Positions 15,358 to 26,325 of a stretch of DNA of 63,276 nt are shown one piece after another. Under the pieces are notes generated by a model. That model did no database searches. It saw nothing but the letters and a program-made list of their open reading frames with translations, and was not told the DNA's origin. The DNA comes from Actinomadura sp. KC06. GTDB taxonomy: Bacteria; Actinomycetota; Actinomycetes; Streptosporangiales; Streptosporangiaceae. The translations under genes and the position numbers were made by a program. The DNA is taken from assembly GCF_004348735.1 (NCBI RefSeq), contig NZ_SMKT01000037.1:1-63276 (forward strand). The letters are read 5' to 3'. Position 1 is the stretch's first letter. The number at the start of each line of letters is the position of its first letter.

Positions 15358-16176
15358 CTAGGAGAACAGGAATTTCCCGCAGTTGGGCCACTGGCCCTGC
15401 CAGCGGCCGTTGACCCTCTTGTAGAGGAGCTGCGCGCGGTAGGTCTGCTCGGCCGCGCTGGCGTCCGACGGCTTGCCCTTGCCGCCGACCGACGCCCACG
15501 AGGCCATGGAGAACTGGTACAGCCCGTAGTACCCGGCGGGGTTCACGGCCTTCGGGTTGTTGTTCGACTCGCAGCTCGCGAGACCGCGCCAGTTCAGCCT
15601 GGCCGCCGAGCCGGTGCCGGCCGACTCGGGGCCGACCGCGAGGACCCGCGCGACGGGCTTCCGCTTGATCCGCTGCGTGATGACCTTCTTGACGGGCTTG
15701 AGCTTCCCGCCCTTCCCGACCGGCCGCCGGACGTACGCCCATGTCACGATCTTGATGCCGGGGCGGCCCTCGCGCAGCACCTTCTCGTCCCACGGCGGCA
15801 CCGAGGCGCTCTTCTTGCGGATCGTCTTCGCGGGCACCTTGACGGCCAAGGTCTTCGGCGCCGACAGCAGCCGCAGGATCTTCACGACGTCCCCGGCGGG
15901 CTGGTCGATGGTCGGCTTGACGAGGTCGTACTGGCCCAGCGCGACCCCGGCCTCCTGGAGGACCTGCCGGACGGTCGTGCCGGTCGTCATCGTCTCGGTC
16001 CACTTGCCGTCCACGATGATGACGACCTTGTGCGGTGCGGGCGCGTCTGCGCGCGGCGCGTCCGCGGCGGCCTTGGGACCGGCCGATCCGTCGCCGCCGC
16101 ACCCCGCCCCCAGCACCGACAGCGCCGTGGCCAGCAGCACAGGGACGGCAGGACGACGCAGGGGGTGGCGACGCAC
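15358..16176 (-). CDS. Resuscitation-promoting factor, RpfB-like lipoprotein
   Basis: The 272-residue product starts at GTG 16176 with GGAGG upstream. A signal peptide ends in lipobox LGAGC. One DUF348 unit follows ([17 protein letters not shown], then [16 protein letters not shown]), then a G5-like region rich in Lys/Val. The C-terminal transglycosylase-type Rpf domain contains [16 protein letters not shown] with the catalytic Glu in CES, and [17 protein letters not shown]. It cleaves peptidoglycan during exit from dormancy or spore germination. It has a single clear DUF348 copy, whereas mycobacterial RpfB has three. Location between ksgA and tatD is conserved in actinobacteria. Confidence 0.93.
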   Translation of the reverse strand: MRRHPLRRPAVPVLLATALSVLGAGCGGDGSAGPKAAADAPRADAPAPHKVVIIVDGKWTETMTTGTTVRQVLQEAGVALGQYDLVKPTIDQPAGDVVKILRLLSAPKTLAVKVPAKTIRKKSASVPPWDEKVLREGRPGIKIVTWAYVRRPVGKGGKLKPVKKVITQRIKRKPVARVLAVGPESAGTGSAARLNWRGLASCESNNNPKAVNPAGYYGLYQFSMASWASVGGKGKPSDASAAEQTYRAQLLYKRVNGRWQGQWPNCGKFLFS

Positions 16177-16312
16177 GGTACCTCCAAGGGGGGTCGGGCT
16201 CAGGGGCGCCCGCTCAGAGGCCAGAGATTAGAGCCGCCCGCCGCGTCTCCGCCACCACATCGCTCACATGCGTCCCGCCGACCCCTCCGGGGCGCGGGCC
16301 GCCGCCGCGGCC

Positions 16313-17137
16313 TTACCAGGGGCCGAAGGCGCGTTCGCCGTTGGCGGCGATGGCCGTGCACAGCTCCGCCACGTCCACGCCCCTGACCTCCGCCATCGCG
16401 CGGACGGTGTGCGGGATCAGGTACGAGGCGTTCGGCTTCCCCCGGTGCGGGAGCGGCGTCAGGAACGGCGCGTCGGTCTCCACGAGCACCAGGTCGAGCG
16501 GCGCCGCCTTCAGCGCCTCCCGCAGCGGCTCGGCGTTCTTGAACGTGACGTTCCCGGCGAAGCTCATCAGATAGCCGCGCTCGGCGCAGATCGCAGCCAT
16601 CTGCGCATCGCCCGAATAGCAGTGGAAGACGACTGTTTCGGGCGGGCCCTCCTCGTCCAGGACGCGCAGGACGTCGTCGTGCGCGTCGCGGTCGTGGACG
16701 ACGAGTGCCTTGCCGGTCCGCTTGGCGATCTCGATGTGGCCGCGGAAGGAGCGGTGCTGGTCGTCCTTCGGCGCCCAGTCGCGGTAGTAGTCCAGGCCCG
16801 TCTCGCCGATCGCGCGGACCTTCCGGTGCGCGGCCAGCCGCGCCACGTCCTCCAGGACGGCGTCGGAGATCCCGGTGGTCTCGTTCGGGTGGATCGCGAC
16901 CGCCGCGTACACGTCGTCGAACTCGGCGGCGGTGTCCGCGGCGAACCGCGACGACGGCAGGTCGCAGCCGATCGTGACGATCCGGGTGACGCCCGCCGCC
17001 TTCGCCGACCGCAGCTGCTCCTGCACGGGGGTGGAGACGATGTCGAGATGGCAGTGGCTGTCGAACACGTCCACCGGGAGGCGCTCGGGAAGCGGCGGGA
17101 ACGAGCGCGAGCTCTGCCCGTCCCCGTCCCGGCTCAA
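16313..17137 (-). CDS. tatD: TatD-family metal-dependent DNase
   Basis: The 274-residue TIM-barrel hydrolase carries metal ligands DSHCHLD near the N-terminus, [24 protein letters not shown] and VETDAPFL. TatD proteins are 3'-5' exonucleases/DNases with proposed DNA-repair roles. The start is set at TTG 17137, which overlaps the metG stop (TTGA) and has GGAGA upstream; this gives a short extra N-terminus ([11 protein letters not shown]) like other actinobacterial TatD proteins. GTG 17074 is an alternative, giving 253 residues. It is translationally coupled to metG. Confidence 0.93.
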   Translation of the reverse strand: MSRDGDGQSSRSFPPLPERLPVDVFDSHCHLDIVSTPVQEQLRSAKAAGVTRIVTIGCDLPSSRFAADTAAEFDDVYAAVAIHPNETTGISDAVLEDVARLAAHRKVRAIGETGLDYYRDWAPKDDQHRSFRGHIEIAKRTGKALVVHDRDAHDDVLRVLDEEGPPETVVFHCYSGDAQMAAICAERGYLMSFAGNVTFKNAEPLREALKAAPLDLVLVETDAPFLTPLPHRGKPNASYLIPHTVRAMAEVRGVDVAELCTAIAANGERAFGPW

Positions 17138-18936
17138 CGGTTCTCCAGCCTGGCGAGCTCCTCGTCCACCACGGACGCGTCGAGCTTGGTGAACAGCGGG
17201 ACCGGCTTCGCCAGCGGGACGCCCGGCTTGATCGGCGTGGACTCCCAGCGCGCCTCGGTCGCGTAGTCGCCGGTCAGGATGGTGTAGTCGGGGCCGCCGT
17301 CCTCCGAGACGGTCTGCAGCTCCGGCGTGCCGCTCCACTCGCCCTCGCCACCGAGCATCTCGTAGACCTTCTGCGACGAGCGCGGCAGGAACGGCGTCAG
17401 CAGCGTCTTCGCGTCGTCGACGACCTGCAGCGCGGTGTGCAGGATCGACTTGACGCGGGCCGGGTCGTCCTTGATCTTCCAGGGCGCCTGGTCGGACAGG
17501 TACTTGTTGGCGTCGCGGACGACGTCCAGCGCCTCGGTGATCGAGTTCTTGAACCGGGACCGTTCGAGCTCCGCGCCCACCGCCGCGAACGCAGTCCGGC
17601 TGCGCTCCAGCAGCGCCCGGTCGGCGTCGGTGAGGTCGCCCGCCTCCGGGATCGCGCCGAAGTTCTTCGCCGCCATGTTCACCGACCGGTTGACGAGGTT
17701 GCCCCACGCCGCGACCAGCTCGTCGTTGTTGCGGCGGACGAACTCCGCCCACGTGAAGTCGGTGTCCTGGTTCTCGGGCCCGGCGACCGCGACGTAGTAG
17801 CGCAGCGCGTCCACGTCGTAGCGGGCGAGGAAGTCCTGCACGTAGATGACGACCTGGCGGGACGAGGAGAACTTCTTGCCCTCCATCGTCAGGAACTCCG
17901 ACGACACCACCTCCGTCGGCACGTTCAGCGCCCCCAGCGACCCGGGCGTGCCGCCCTTGTCGCCCTGGCCGCTGTAGCCGAGGAGCATCGCCGGCCAGAT
18001 CTCGGCGTGGAAGACGATGTTGTCCTTGCCCATGAAGTAGTAGGACAGGGCGTCCGGGTCTTGCCACCAGGCGCGCCACGCCTCCGGGTCGCCGGACCGC
18101 CGCGCCCACTCCACGGACGCGGAGAAGTACCCGACGACCGCGTCGAACCACACGTACAGCTTCTTCGCCGGGTTGTCGCGCCAGCCGTCCAGCGGGATCG
18201 GGACGCCCCAGTCGAGGTCGCGGCTGATCGCGCGCGGCTGCATGTCGTCCAGCAGGTTCAGCGCGAACTTCAGCACGTTCGGACGCCACGCCAGCGCCCC
18301 GTTCTGCTTGCCGCGCAGGTACCGGCCGAGGACCTCGGTGAACGCGGGCAGGTCGAGCATGAAGTGCTCGGTCTCGACGAACTTCGGCTTCTCGCCGTTG
18401 ATCCGCGACACCGGGTTGATCAGGTCGACGGGGTCGAGCTGGTTGCCGCAGTTGTCGCACTGGTCGCCGCGCGCGCCGTCGTATCCGCAGATCGGGCAGG
18501 TGCCCTCGATGTAGCGGTCGGGGAGCGTCCGCCCGGTGGACGGCGAGATCGCGCCCATCGTCTTCTGCGGGAAGATGTAGCCGTTGTCGTACAGGCCCTT
18601 GAAGATCTCCTGGACGACGGCGTAGTGGTTCAGCGTGGTCGTCCGGGTGAACAGGTCGTAGGTCATGCCGAGGCCGTGCAGATCCTGTGCGATCACACCG
18701 TTGTACCGGTCGGCCAGCTCCCGGGCGGAGACGCCCTCCTTGTCGGCTTGGACCTGGATCGGCGTGCCGTGCTCGTCGGTGCCGCTGACCATGAGTACCG
18801 TGTTACCCGCCATCCGCTGGTAGCGGCTGAACATGTCGGCGGGCAGCGCGAAACCGGAGACGTGCCCGATGTGACGGGGCCCGTTGGCGTACGGCCAGGC
18901 GGGCGCGGTCAAGATATGACGGCTTGACGAGGACAT
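17134..18936 (-). CDS. metG: Methionyl-tRNA synthetase
   Basis: The 600-residue class I synthetase charges tRNA-Met. HIGH is at residues 22-25, and [14 protein letters not shown] is typical of MetRS. The connective-peptide zinc knuckle has four Cys (CPICGYDG...CDNCG), placing it in the one-knuckle actinobacterial group. The KMSKS loop appears as GKKFSSSR. The C-terminal anticodon-binding helical domain contains [12 protein letters not shown]. No C-terminal Trbp111 domain is present. The ATG at 18936 directly precedes the conserved [13 protein letters not shown]. It is the first gene of the minus-strand run metG-tatD. Confidence 0.97.
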   Translation of the reverse strand: MSSSSRHILTAPAWPYANGPRHIGHVSGFALPADMFSRYQRMAGNTVLMVSGTDEHGTPIQVQADKEGVSARELADRYNGVIAQDLHGLGMTYDLFTRTTTLNHYAVVQEIFKGLYDNGYIFPQKTMGAISPSTGRTLPDRYIEGTCPICGYDGARGDQCDNCGNQLDPVDLINPVSRINGEKPKFVETEHFMLDLPAFTEVLGRYLRGKQNGALAWRPNVLKFALNLLDDMQPRAISRDLDWGVPIPLDGWRDNPAKKLYVWFDAVVGYFSASVEWARRSGDPEAWRAWWQDPDALSYYFMGKDNIVFHAEIWPAMLLGYSGQGDKGGTPGSLGALNVPTEVVSSEFLTMEGKKFSSSRQVVIYVQDFLARYDVDALRYYVAVAGPENQDTDFTWAEFVRRNNDELVAAWGNLVNRSVNMAAKNFGAIPEAGDLTDADRALLERSRTAFAAVGAELERSRFKNSITEALDVVRDANKYLSDQAPWKIKDDPARVKSILHTALQVVDDAKTLLTPFLPRSSQKVYEMLGGEGEWSGTPELQTVSEDGGPDYTILTGDYATEARWESTPIKPGVPLAKPVPLFTKLDASVVDEELARLENR

Positions 18937-19066
18937 GGAATCAAGGGTAGTCGCGTCACGGACGGCGCGGCACGCGAGTAGCCTGGTCCGTCGTTTCAGG
19001 GGCATTCGCCCGGGCTTCAGCGGTCCCGGGCATCGGCAGCACTGATCAGCGGAGGCGGAGCCAGGC

Positions 19067-20692
19067 ATGGCCCAGACCACGTCCGACGAGCCGGCCGTCG
19101 GCGAGGCGGCGACCGGAACCGAGCCGGACGAGCCGCGGCGAGCCCTGCCGGCACGCGCGGCGGGGCGGGTCCGGCGGACGCGGCGGGTCGTGTGGCTGTC
19201 CCTGCTGGTGGCGGCGGCCACGGTGCTCGTGCAGTGGGTGATCATGACGCCGCCGCTGTACTTCGACCCGTACTACGTGTGGCTCGCCGCCCGCGACTGG
19301 CCCGACGTCCCGCTGACGGTGTGGCCGTTCGACGAGGTCCCGCACCAGGTCACCCGGATCGGCCTGGTGCTGCCCGCGCGGCTCGTCCAGGAGGTCCTCG
19401 GGGACGGCCAGGCCGGCTTCTTCGCCGTCGCGGCGCTCGGCGGCTGCGCGTTCTTCGTCGGGACGTACCTGGTCGTCAGGTCGCTGTTCGGGGACGTGGC
19501 GGGCGTGGCGTCCGCGGCGATCCTGCTGATCCACCCGTTCTTCACGATGACGAACCCGTTCGGCCGCGAGATCACCTGGTCGACCGGGGCGGTGCTGCCG
19601 GACATGCCCGGCGCCGGGCTGTTCGCGATCGGGATGGCGGGCCTGGTCGTCGCGAGCCGCAGGACGGGACGCGCCCAGACCCGCATGCTGATCCTCGCCG
19701 GGGTGTGCATGGGCTCGGCGTTCCTCGTCCGGGAGTTCCTGGCGTTCCTGTTCCTCCCCATCCCGGTCTACCTGGCGCTGCTGCGGATCCCGTGGCGCCG
19801 CAACGTCACGGTCGGCGCGCCGATGCTGCTGATCCTGGCGGTCAGCCTCGTCCACAACCAGCTCGTGTGGGGCAGCCCGCTGGCCGGGCTGATCTCCGCC
19901 GCTGAGCACGGCGGCCAGTCCCGCGACTACGTGACGCGCGAGCTCGCCGCCCGCTCGTTCCTGCGCGCCATGCACGACTGGAACGAGCTCGGCATGATCT
20001 TCACCGCCGCCCTGGTGCTGACGACCCTCGGCTGGGCCGTCACCCACGACCGGCGGCTCGCGCTGATCCTGGTGTGGTTCTGCAGCCTCGCCGTCCCGCT
20101 GACGCTGTTCTCCGGCGTCCTCGACCCGAACGACATCTCGCTGCGGGCGTGGCTGCAGCGGTACTGGTTCGCGGTGCTGCCCGCGCTGCTGGCGGGCGGC
20201 TTCGGCTCGCTGATCCTGATGTTCCGGATGCTGCCGTCCGACCTGCTGTCCCAGCGGCGGTTGCGCACCCTGGTCGTTCCGGTGCTGGTGGTGGCGCTCG
20301 GCGGGGTGTACGGGGTCGCCGCCGTCCGGGCCGTCCCCGACCTGCCGCGCGACAAGGCGTGGGGCGAGCTGCGCGGCTACCTCGCCGGGCACCGTGACAT
20401 CACGCTGATCTGCGCCGACCGGCGGCTCGCGCAGACCCTCACGTTCTACACGCGGGACGTGTGGGGCGACCCGGTCTGGCGCGGCGAGATCCGCGACTTC
20501 CCGCACTACATGCCGCAGATCCCGCGGAACGCGACCGAGGGCCCGATGCTGTACACGCGGTGGCGCGGCATGGAGTCGCAGATCGCGGGCGGCTGGCGTC
20601 CGGACCCGACGCAGGGCTGGCGCCTGATGTGGCGCTCATCCGACGGCATTCTCCAGCTCTGGAACCCACCGCCCCAGCCACGGCAGGACTAG
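19067..20692 (+). CDS. Multi-pass GT-C/GT39-like membrane protein
   Basis: The 541-residue protein has about 45 hydrophilic N-terminal residues and then roughly ten membrane helices. The first extracytoplasmic loop holds acidic residues typical of GT-C catalytic sites ([16 protein letters not shown], near residues 65-82). The C-terminal about 130 residues form a soluble domain ([20 protein letters not shown]). GGAGGCGGAGCC precedes ATG. GT-C enzymes transfer sugars from polyprenyl-phosphate donors outside the membrane. It overlaps the next, convergent GT-C gene by 4 bp (CTAG contains both stops). Donor and acceptor unknown. Confidence 0.75.
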   Translation: MAQTTSDEPAVGEAATGTEPDEPRRALPARAAGRVRRTRRVVWLSLLVAAATVLVQWVIMTPPLYFDPYYVWLAARDWPDVPLTVWPFDEVPHQVTRIGLVLPARLVQEVLGDGQAGFFAVAALGGCAFFVGTYLVVRSLFGDVAGVASAAILLIHPFFTMTNPFGREITWSTGAVLPDMPGAGLFAIGMAGLVVASRRTGRAQTRMLILAGVCMGSAFLVREFLAFLFLPIPVYLALLRIPWRRNVTVGAPMLLILAVSLVHNQLVWGSPLAGLISAAEHGGQSRDYVTRELAARSFLRAMHDWNELGMIFTAALVLTTLGWAVTHDRRLALILVWFCSLAVPLTLFSGVLDPNDISLRAWLQRYWFAVLPALLAGGFGSLILMFRMLPSDLLSQRRLRTLVVPVLVVALGGVYGVAAVRAVPDLPRDKAWGELRGYLAGHRDITLICADRRLAQTLTFYTRDVWGDPVWRGEIRDFPHYMPQIPRNATEGPMLYTRWRGMESQIAGGWRPDPTQGWRLMWRSSDGILQLWNPPPQPRQD

Positions 20693-22545
20693 CGCGCCCA
20701 GGCGACCCAGTCGCCCTGGACGGTGCGGCGGCTGTCGATGATCCGCCAGCCGGGCGGGGCGCCCTTCGGCCAGGACTCGGCGGCCGGCTTGTCCTTCGGC
20801 CACGCCAGGACGATCATGTCCACGTTCTGCGGCGGGGGCGTCCAGCGGGCGTCGAAGACGCTGCCGTCGCTCCACCAGGCCCAGTAGTAGTGCGACAGCC
20901 GGATCGTCCACGGGACGTTCCAGTCGACGGCGATCGACCGCTGCCGACGCAGGTCGATGCTCTGCCTGATGTCGGTGTGCGCGGTCTCGTCGCGGACGAG
21001 CGGCCGGGCGATGCGGTCGGTCGCCGTCACGGACATCCCGACCGCGACGACGGCGAGCACGCCCGCGAGCAGCAGCGGTCCGCTGCGCCGCAGCCGGACG
21101 ACGGCCACCGACGCGCACAGCAGCACGAGCGCGGTCGCCGTGGCGTGCCACAGTTGGAACGACTCCCAGTCCCACGTCAGGAACGACGTCTCCGGGAAGT
21201 CGTAGGGCGTGTGCTTGTACAGGGTGAGCAGATCGCCCGCATACCACTGGACGACGCACGCGGCGACGACCGTCAGGGTGGCCGCTGAGGCCGTCGCCCA
21301 CAGCAGCGTCCGCGGCGACCCGCGCAGCAGGACCGCGACGCCGACGGCGAACAGCACCGGCGTGATGGACGCGAGGTAGCGGCCGTAGACGTAGTTGCCG
21401 ATGCGGTACTCGACCGGCAGCGCCGCCGAGGTGGCGAACGCGATGCCCGCCACGATCGCGATGACGGCGAGCGCGAGCGCCCGCGTCCGTCCCGGCGCGC
21501 CCAGCGGGGTTCCGGCGGGACGGACGGCCACGAACGCGACCGCGACCAGGCCGATCGCCGCCATCCCGCCGGTCGCGGCGGCTTGGTACCAGACCTGTCC
21601 GGTGCCGAGCGACAGCATCCAGCCCCAGCCGTCCTCGGAGGTGAGCCGCCGGACGACGTTGCCGCCCAGGTCGTTGTCCCCCTGCGGGTACATGTGCGGC
21701 AGCAGCGACCGGTTCAGCAGCATCCCGGCGGCCGTCCCGGCGGCGGCGGCGAGCGCGGCGAGACCCGTCGCGCGCCAGGACCGCCACCGGCACACCAGCG
21801 CCGCCGCGAGCAGCGCGACATGCGCGGCCAGCAGGACCGCGCCGCGCGTGTGGCAGGCATAGGCGTAGGCGACGATCAGCGACGCGCCCGCCCCGGCGAG
21901 GTTCAGCCGGACGGACGAACGCGGACCCGCCGGCGGCGGGGCGCTCAGCCACGCGTGGACGAGCAGCAGCCAGCCGACCAGCATCACCGGCAGGATCGCG
22001 TCGGTCAGCGCGAACTCGGAGTAGAACAGCACGGACGGCAGCACCGCCGTCACGTGCCCGAAGACGTAGGACCAGCGCCTGCGCACCCGCAGGCGGCGCA
22101 GCAGCAGGTAGGCCAGCGGGAGCATGGCGGCGCTGATCAGCGCGTTGATCACCAGGGCGCCGCGGTAGACGCTCACCGGGTCGTCGCCGAACCAGAACGC
22201 GGGGGTGAGCAGCAGCGGGTACCCGCCGCGGTAGACGGTCCCGAACGACATGTCCGCGTCGGTGCCGCCGGTCAGGACGCGGGCGGCGAACAGGTAGCCG
22301 GACTCGTCCGGGGTGGCGACGGGCACCGTCTGCCCGGACCCGAGCACGAGCCGGACGGCGACCTGCGCGGCCCAGCCCAGCACGAACAGCCAGGCCCAGC
22401 GGCGGCGGCTCGGCCGGGACGGGGCGGGGCGCCGGTCCGGCGGCGCGACCGGCGGGCGTGCGCTGACAGCCGGCCGGGCCGCTGACGGGGCCGCGGTCGG
22501 GGCCGGCGGCGCGGTCCCCGCGCCGGCCGGCGTTGGCGTGCTCAT
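20689..22545 (-). CDS. Multi-pass GT-C-type membrane glycosyltransferase
   Basis: The product is about 618 residues: a Pro/Ala-rich cytoplasmic N-terminus, then 11-13 membrane helices. The first outer loop contains TPDESGYLFAARVLTGG, where the Asp-Glu pair fits the catalytic acid pair of GT39/GT83-type enzymes. The soluble C-terminus (SIAVDWNVPWTIRLS) is the extracytoplasmic domain. ATG 22545 begins MSTPTPAG; ATG 22593 is possible. Upstream on the same strand is the DPM-like gene that could supply its lipid-linked sugar. The family is inferred from topology and the acidic loop. Confidence 0.75.
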   Translation of the reverse strand: MSTPTPAGAGTAPPAPTAAPSAARPAVSARPPVAPPDRRPAPSRPSRRRWAWLFVLGWAAQVAVRLVLGSGQTVPVATPDESGYLFAARVLTGGTDADMSFGTVYRGGYPLLLTPAFWFGDDPVSVYRGALVINALISAAMLPLAYLLLRRLRVRRRWSYVFGHVTAVLPSVLFYSEFALTDAILPVMLVGWLLLVHAWLSAPPPAGPRSSVRLNLAGAGASLIVAYAYACHTRGAVLLAAHVALLAAALVCRWRSWRATGLAALAAAAGTAAGMLLNRSLLPHMYPQGDNDLGGNVVRRLTSEDGWGWMLSLGTGQVWYQAAATGGMAAIGLVAVAFVAVRPAGTPLGAPGRTRALALAVIAIVAGIAFATSAALPVEYRIGNYVYGRYLASITPVLFAVGVAVLLRGSPRTLLWATASAATLTVVAACVVQWYAGDLLTLYKHTPYDFPETSFLTWDWESFQLWHATATALVLLCASVAVVRLRRSGPLLLAGVLAVVAVGMSVTATDRIARPLVRDETAHTDIRQSIDLRRQRSIAVDWNVPWTIRLSHYYWAWWSDGSVFDARWTPPPQNVDMIVLAWPKDKPAAESWPKGAPPGWRIIDSRRTVQGDWVAWAR

Positions 22546-22752
22546 CGACGTACGGCCCCCCGGGCGCCGGGCTGTCAGAGAACGGTGATCCATCGCCGGT
22601 CAAGCCTGTCACAACACTGCAGGGGCACCGGTTCGAGGCCCGGGAACGCTCAGCGGGTTCTCGGCTTTCGCGACGGTCTGTCCCGCGTGTTTTTCAGATG
22701 TTGACAATCCTTGGGCGACGGGTTGGCGACCGGATCGGCACGGATCGGCGGG

Positions 22753-24144
22753 TTACCGGCCGGACGCGCCGTCCTCGTCGCTCTGGTCGCCTTCGTCGCT
22801 CTCGGCGGCCCTCGTGGCCCCCGGCTTCGTCGCGCCGGACTTCGCCGCGCCCGACTTCGCGCCCGACTTGGCCGCGCCCGGCTTCCCGGTGGTGCGGCTC
22901 CCGGCGGAGACCTTCGCGGACTCGTCGTCCTTCGCGACCCGGCGGGCGGCGGCGTCCACGACCCCGGCGGCCTCCTCGGCCGCGTCCACGATCGGCGGGT
23001 GCTGGCGGCGGCGGATGCCGAGGATGCTGACGAACAGGGAGGCGAAGATGGCCTGGAGGCTCATCACGAGCGCGGTGGCGGCGGGGACGACGATGCGCAG
23101 CGACTCGCGCGGGTCGAGCTCGCCGAAGCTGTTGACCCGCCAGTGCAGCAGCGACGCGACGAGGCCGCCGAGACCGGCGACGGCGAGCAGCCCGCCGAGC
23201 AGCAGCCCGCGCTCCAGGCTCCACCAGTCGATGATCTTCTGGACCCGCTGGTCGTGCGGCAGGAATCCCTCCTGCATCGCGTAGACCTTCGTGAGCAGCG
23301 CGAACAGCACCGCCTGGAAGCCGATCACCAGCGCGGCGCCGGCGCCGACCAGCGTGTCGACGTCGAACGCGATCTCCCCGACCGTGACCGGGCCGGTCGA
23401 CAGCGCGATCCCGGCGAGCAGCCCGAGCGTCATGAAGACGAGACCGGGGATGAGGAACAGCCAGCGCGGGCTGTAGAGCATGAGGAAGCGGAGATGGCGC
23501 CAACCGTCGCGCCAGGTGTTCAGGTGCGGGGCGCGGGTGCGTCCGTCCGGCGACAGCGTCGTCGGGACCTCGCGGATGTCGTACCCCTGCAGGGTCGCCT
23601 TGACGACCATCTCGCTGGCGAACTCCATGCCGCCGGTCTGCAGGCCGAGCCGCATGATCGCTTCCTTGTCGAAGGCGCGCAGCCCGCAGTGGAAGTCGCC
23701 GATCTTGCTGCGGAAGAACAGCCGGCCGACGAAGCTGAGCACCGGGTTGCCGAGGTAGCGGTGCAGCGGCGGCATGGCGCCGTCGGCGATGCCGCCCTTG
23801 AACCGGTTGCCCATGACGAGGTCGGCGCCGTCGCGCAGCTCGTCCAGGAACGGGCCGAGGGTGGTGAAGTCGTAGGAGTCGTCGGCGTCGCCCATCGCGA
23901 CGTACCGGCCGCGCGCGGCGCGGATCCCGCCCATGAGGGCGTTGCCGTACCCCTTGTCGATGACCGGCACGACACGCGCCCCCGCGTCCCTGGCGAGCTG
24001 CTGGCTGCCGTCGGTGCTGCCGTTGTCGGCGATGACGACCTCGCCGTCGATGCCGTTGTCCTCGAAGAAACCGATCGTCTTGCGGACGCAGGTCTCGACC
24101 GTCTCGGCCTCGTTCAGACACGGCATCACTACGGAGAGTTCCAC
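22753..24144 (-). CDS. Polyprenyl-phosphate glycosyltransferase (DPM1/GtrB-like GT2)
   Basis: The 463-residue product starts at GTG 24144 with GAAGGAG 6 bp upstream; longer starts lack a site. The GT2 domain opens ELSVVMPCLNEAETVETCV, and the nucleotide-sugar/metal motif DADDSYDF follows at about residues 86-93. GDFHCGLRAFDKEA is typical of dolichol-phosphate-mannose synthase relatives. Four C-terminal membrane helices lie at about residues 235-410, then a low-complexity cytoplasmic tail of AAKSGAKSG-type repeats. It makes polyprenyl-phosphate-linked sugar, the donor used by GT-C enzymes such as those on both sides. Confidence 0.9.
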   Translation of the reverse strand: MELSVVMPCLNEAETVETCVRKTIGFFEDNGIDGEVVIADNGSTDGSQQLARDAGARVVPVIDKGYGNALMGGIRAARGRYVAMGDADDSYDFTTLGPFLDELRDGADLVMGNRFKGGIADGAMPPLHRYLGNPVLSFVGRLFFRSKIGDFHCGLRAFDKEAIMRLGLQTGGMEFASEMVVKATLQGYDIREVPTTLSPDGRTRAPHLNTWRDGWRHLRFLMLYSPRWLFLIPGLVFMTLGLLAGIALSTGPVTVGEIAFDVDTLVGAGAALVIGFQAVLFALLTKVYAMQEGFLPHDQRVQKIIDWWSLERGLLLGGLLAVAGLGGLVASLLHWRVNSFGELDPRESLRIVVPAATALVMSLQAIFASLFVSILGIRRRQHPPIVDAAEEAAGVVDAAARRVAKDDESAKVSAGSRTTGKPGAAKSGAKSGAAKSGATKPGATRAAESDEGDQSDEDGASGR

Positions 24145-24509
24145 GCGATCTCCTTCGTTACCCCTGGTGACGTTTTTCCCTGATGGCGTTTCCCCTGATG
24201 ACCGCCGGCGGGACGATCCACTAATCTCAGTTGTTCTGCGCGGCGGCCCGTCGTCGTTCATGAATCCAGTGGTTCATGATGCCTGCCGGAGACGGGTATT
24301 GATGGCCGCTCTCGTCAAGAGCACCCGTATCGTGTTGCCCTATCGCAACCCAAAAAACGTCACCGCCACGTTCGCGGGCGGCAGGCTAGCAGGCTAGGAC
24401 GTCAAGCATACGGGCACAGCGGCCCGGAAGGGGTGGGTCGGCTGTGACGCGCGCCGGAGAACGCAGTGCCGCCGGACAGGGGGCCGGACACCGAAGGGGA
24501 GGTGCGGCA
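24145..24509. other. Divergent intergenic region between the DPM-like and GT-C genes
   Basis: No gene is seen. A 7-bp inverted repeat TCATGAA/TTCATGA with an 8-nt spacer lies near 24259-24280, and AT-rich segments around 24150-24240 and 24330-24360 could be promoters for the divergent genes. If the GT-C gene starts at its alternative GTG 24444, the region ends there. Confidence 0.5.
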
Positions 24510-26300
24510 GTGGCGGGCGAATCGCCGCGGGGCACCGCGGCCGGCACGGGGCACGCGGCGGCGGCGCCGGGCGGCACGGGCGGGACCGCCCTGGCCACGG
24601 CGGACGCGGCCGACGGAGCCGCCGAGGACGCGGACGGGCGGCCCGGCGCGTCAGGTTCGGGCGACACGCCCGGCGGGACGACGACCGTCCCGGTCCCCGA
24701 CGAGGACCAGCAGGTCGGGCCCCTCAAGGAGGCCGACTCCGGCTCGGCGACGGGCACGGAACCGGGTGATCCGTCCGGCGCGCCGGAGGACGAGGCCGCC
24801 GACTCCCAGGGCAGGCGGCGCGGCCGCGGCCTGTGGGAGCTCGCCCGGCGGAATCCCGCGTTCAGTGTGATCATTGCCACAGCGGCGCTGCTCCGCGTCG
24901 TGGCGATGCTCGGCTACCAGCCGGTGATGTTCTTCAACGACAGCTTCGACTACCTGCACGTCGCGACCGACCCCTACCCGCATCCGCTGCGGCCGGACGG
25001 GTACGCGTTCCTCCTGCTCGTCCTCAAGCCGTTCCACAGCTTCGTGCTCGTCGCGGCCGTCCAGCACCTCATGGGCCTGGCGATGGGCGTGATGATCTAC
25101 GCGCTGCTGCGGCGGAGGTTCCGGCTGCCCGGCTGGGGCGCCGCGCTCGCCGCCGCGCCCGTGCTGCTGGACGCCTACCAGCTCCAGCTCGAACACCTCG
25201 TCCTGTCGGACACGATGTTCACGTTCCTGGTGATGAGCGCGGTCACGCTGCTGCTGTGGCGCGACCGGCCGTCCTGGAAGATCGCCGCGGCGGTCGGGCT
25301 GATCGTCGGGCTGGCGTGGCTGACCCGGTCGGTCGGCATGCCGGTGCTGCTCGGCGTCCTGGTGTACATGCTGATCCGGCGCAGCGGCTGGAAGATCATG
25401 GCGGCCACGCTCGCGGCCTGCATGCTGCCCGTGCTGGCCTATATGGGCTGGTACAAGGCCGAAAGCGACAAGTTCGCGATCACCGAGAGCAACGGGATCT
25501 TCCTGTACGCGCGGGTCTACAAGTTCGCCGACTGCCACCAGATGAAGGACCTGCCGGTCAGCGAGTACCCGCTTTGCACCGAGCCCGCGAACCGGCTGCC
25601 GAACTCGCAGGACGGCATCTGGAACGCCCAGTCGCCGCTCAACCGCTACACCGGCACGCGGTTCAGCCCGGAGAACAACGCGCTCGGCAACGACTTCGCC
25701 AAGCGAGCGATCATCGCCCAGCCCTTCGACTACCTCCAGGTCGTCGCGCACGACTTCTTCCGCGTGTTCCGCTGGGAGCGGACGGTGTTCCCCGACGAGG
25801 CGACGTACTCGCAGTACGAGTTCGGGAAGAAGAGCAGGCCGCTGCCCGAATGGCACATGCCGGGCGGCGGGATCGCGTCCGCGGAGGCCAGGGCCTACGA
25901 GCGCGGCGACGCCCGCACCCAGGTCGTCGACCCGTTCGCCGGGGTCGCCCGCGGCTACCAGGACGTCTTCTACCTGCGCGGAACGATGATCGGCGCCATC
26001 CTGCTCATCGGGCTGGCGGGGCTCGTCCCGCTGTGGCGGCGGTTCGGCGGCGAGGCGCTCCTGCCGTGGACGCTCGCGACCGGCCTCCTGCTGGCGCCCG
26101 CCGCGACCGCGGAGTTCGACTACCGGTACGTGCTGCCCGCCATCCCCCTCGCCGCGCTCGCGGCCGGGGCCGCGTTCAGGCCCGAGGCCCGCGCGACGGC
26201 CGCCGGCTGGACGCGCACCCTCCGCGCCGTTCCGAAATCCCGGCGCGGCCAGGACGAGGCAACGCCCAAGGACGCCGACCCCAAGACCCCGTTCGCCTAG
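24510..26300 (+). CDS. Multi-pass GT-C-type membrane protein with long disordered N-terminus
   Basis: The product is about 596 residues. Some 110 Gly/Ala/Pro/Asp-rich residues precede the first membrane helix (PAFSVIIATAALLRVVAM). The first outer loop has FFNDSFDYLHVATDPYPH, whose Asp residues fit a GT-C active site. About ten helices follow, with an extracytoplasmic segment (ARVYKFADCHQMKDLP, then a second Cys in YPLCTEP) that may form a disulfide. GGGGAGG lies 7 bp before GTG 24510; GTG 24444 with GGAAGGGG is an alternative. It is divergent from the DPM-like gene, which could supply its donor. Substrate unknown. Confidence 0.78.
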   Translation: MAGESPRGTAAGTGHAAAAPGGTGGTALATADAADGAAEDADGRPGASGSGDTPGGTTTVPVPDEDQQVGPLKEADSGSATGTEPGDPSGAPEDEAADSQGRRRGRGLWELARRNPAFSVIIATAALLRVVAMLGYQPVMFFNDSFDYLHVATDPYPHPLRPDGYAFLLLVLKPFHSFVLVAAVQHLMGLAMGVMIYALLRRRFRLPGWGAALAAAPVLLDAYQLQLEHLVLSDTMFTFLVMSAVTLLLWRDRPSWKIAAAVGLIVGLAWLTRSVGMPVLLGVLVYMLIRRSGWKIMAATLAACMLPVLAYMGWYKAESDKFAITESNGIFLYARVYKFADCHQMKDLPVSEYPLCTEPANRLPNSQDGIWNAQSPLNRYTGTRFSPENNALGNDFAKRAIIAQPFDYLQVVAHDFFRVFRWERTVFPDEATYSQYEFGKKSRPLPEWHMPGGGIASAEARAYERGDARTQVVDPFAGVARGYQDVFYLRGTMIGAILLIGLAGLVPLWRRFGGEALLPWTLATGLLLAPAATAEFDYRYVLPAIPLAALAAGAAFRPEARATAAGWTRTLRAVPKSRRGQDEATPKDADPKTPFA

Positions 26301-26325
26301 CCCTCGGGGCTCTCAAGGGCCCGCT

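Noticed and set aside
16177..16312. Possible c-di-AMP (ydaO/yuaA) riboswitch before the rpf gene
   Set aside because: These riboswitches precede many actinobacterial wall-hydrolase genes, but only 136 bp separate rpf from tatD and the conserved core is not seen.
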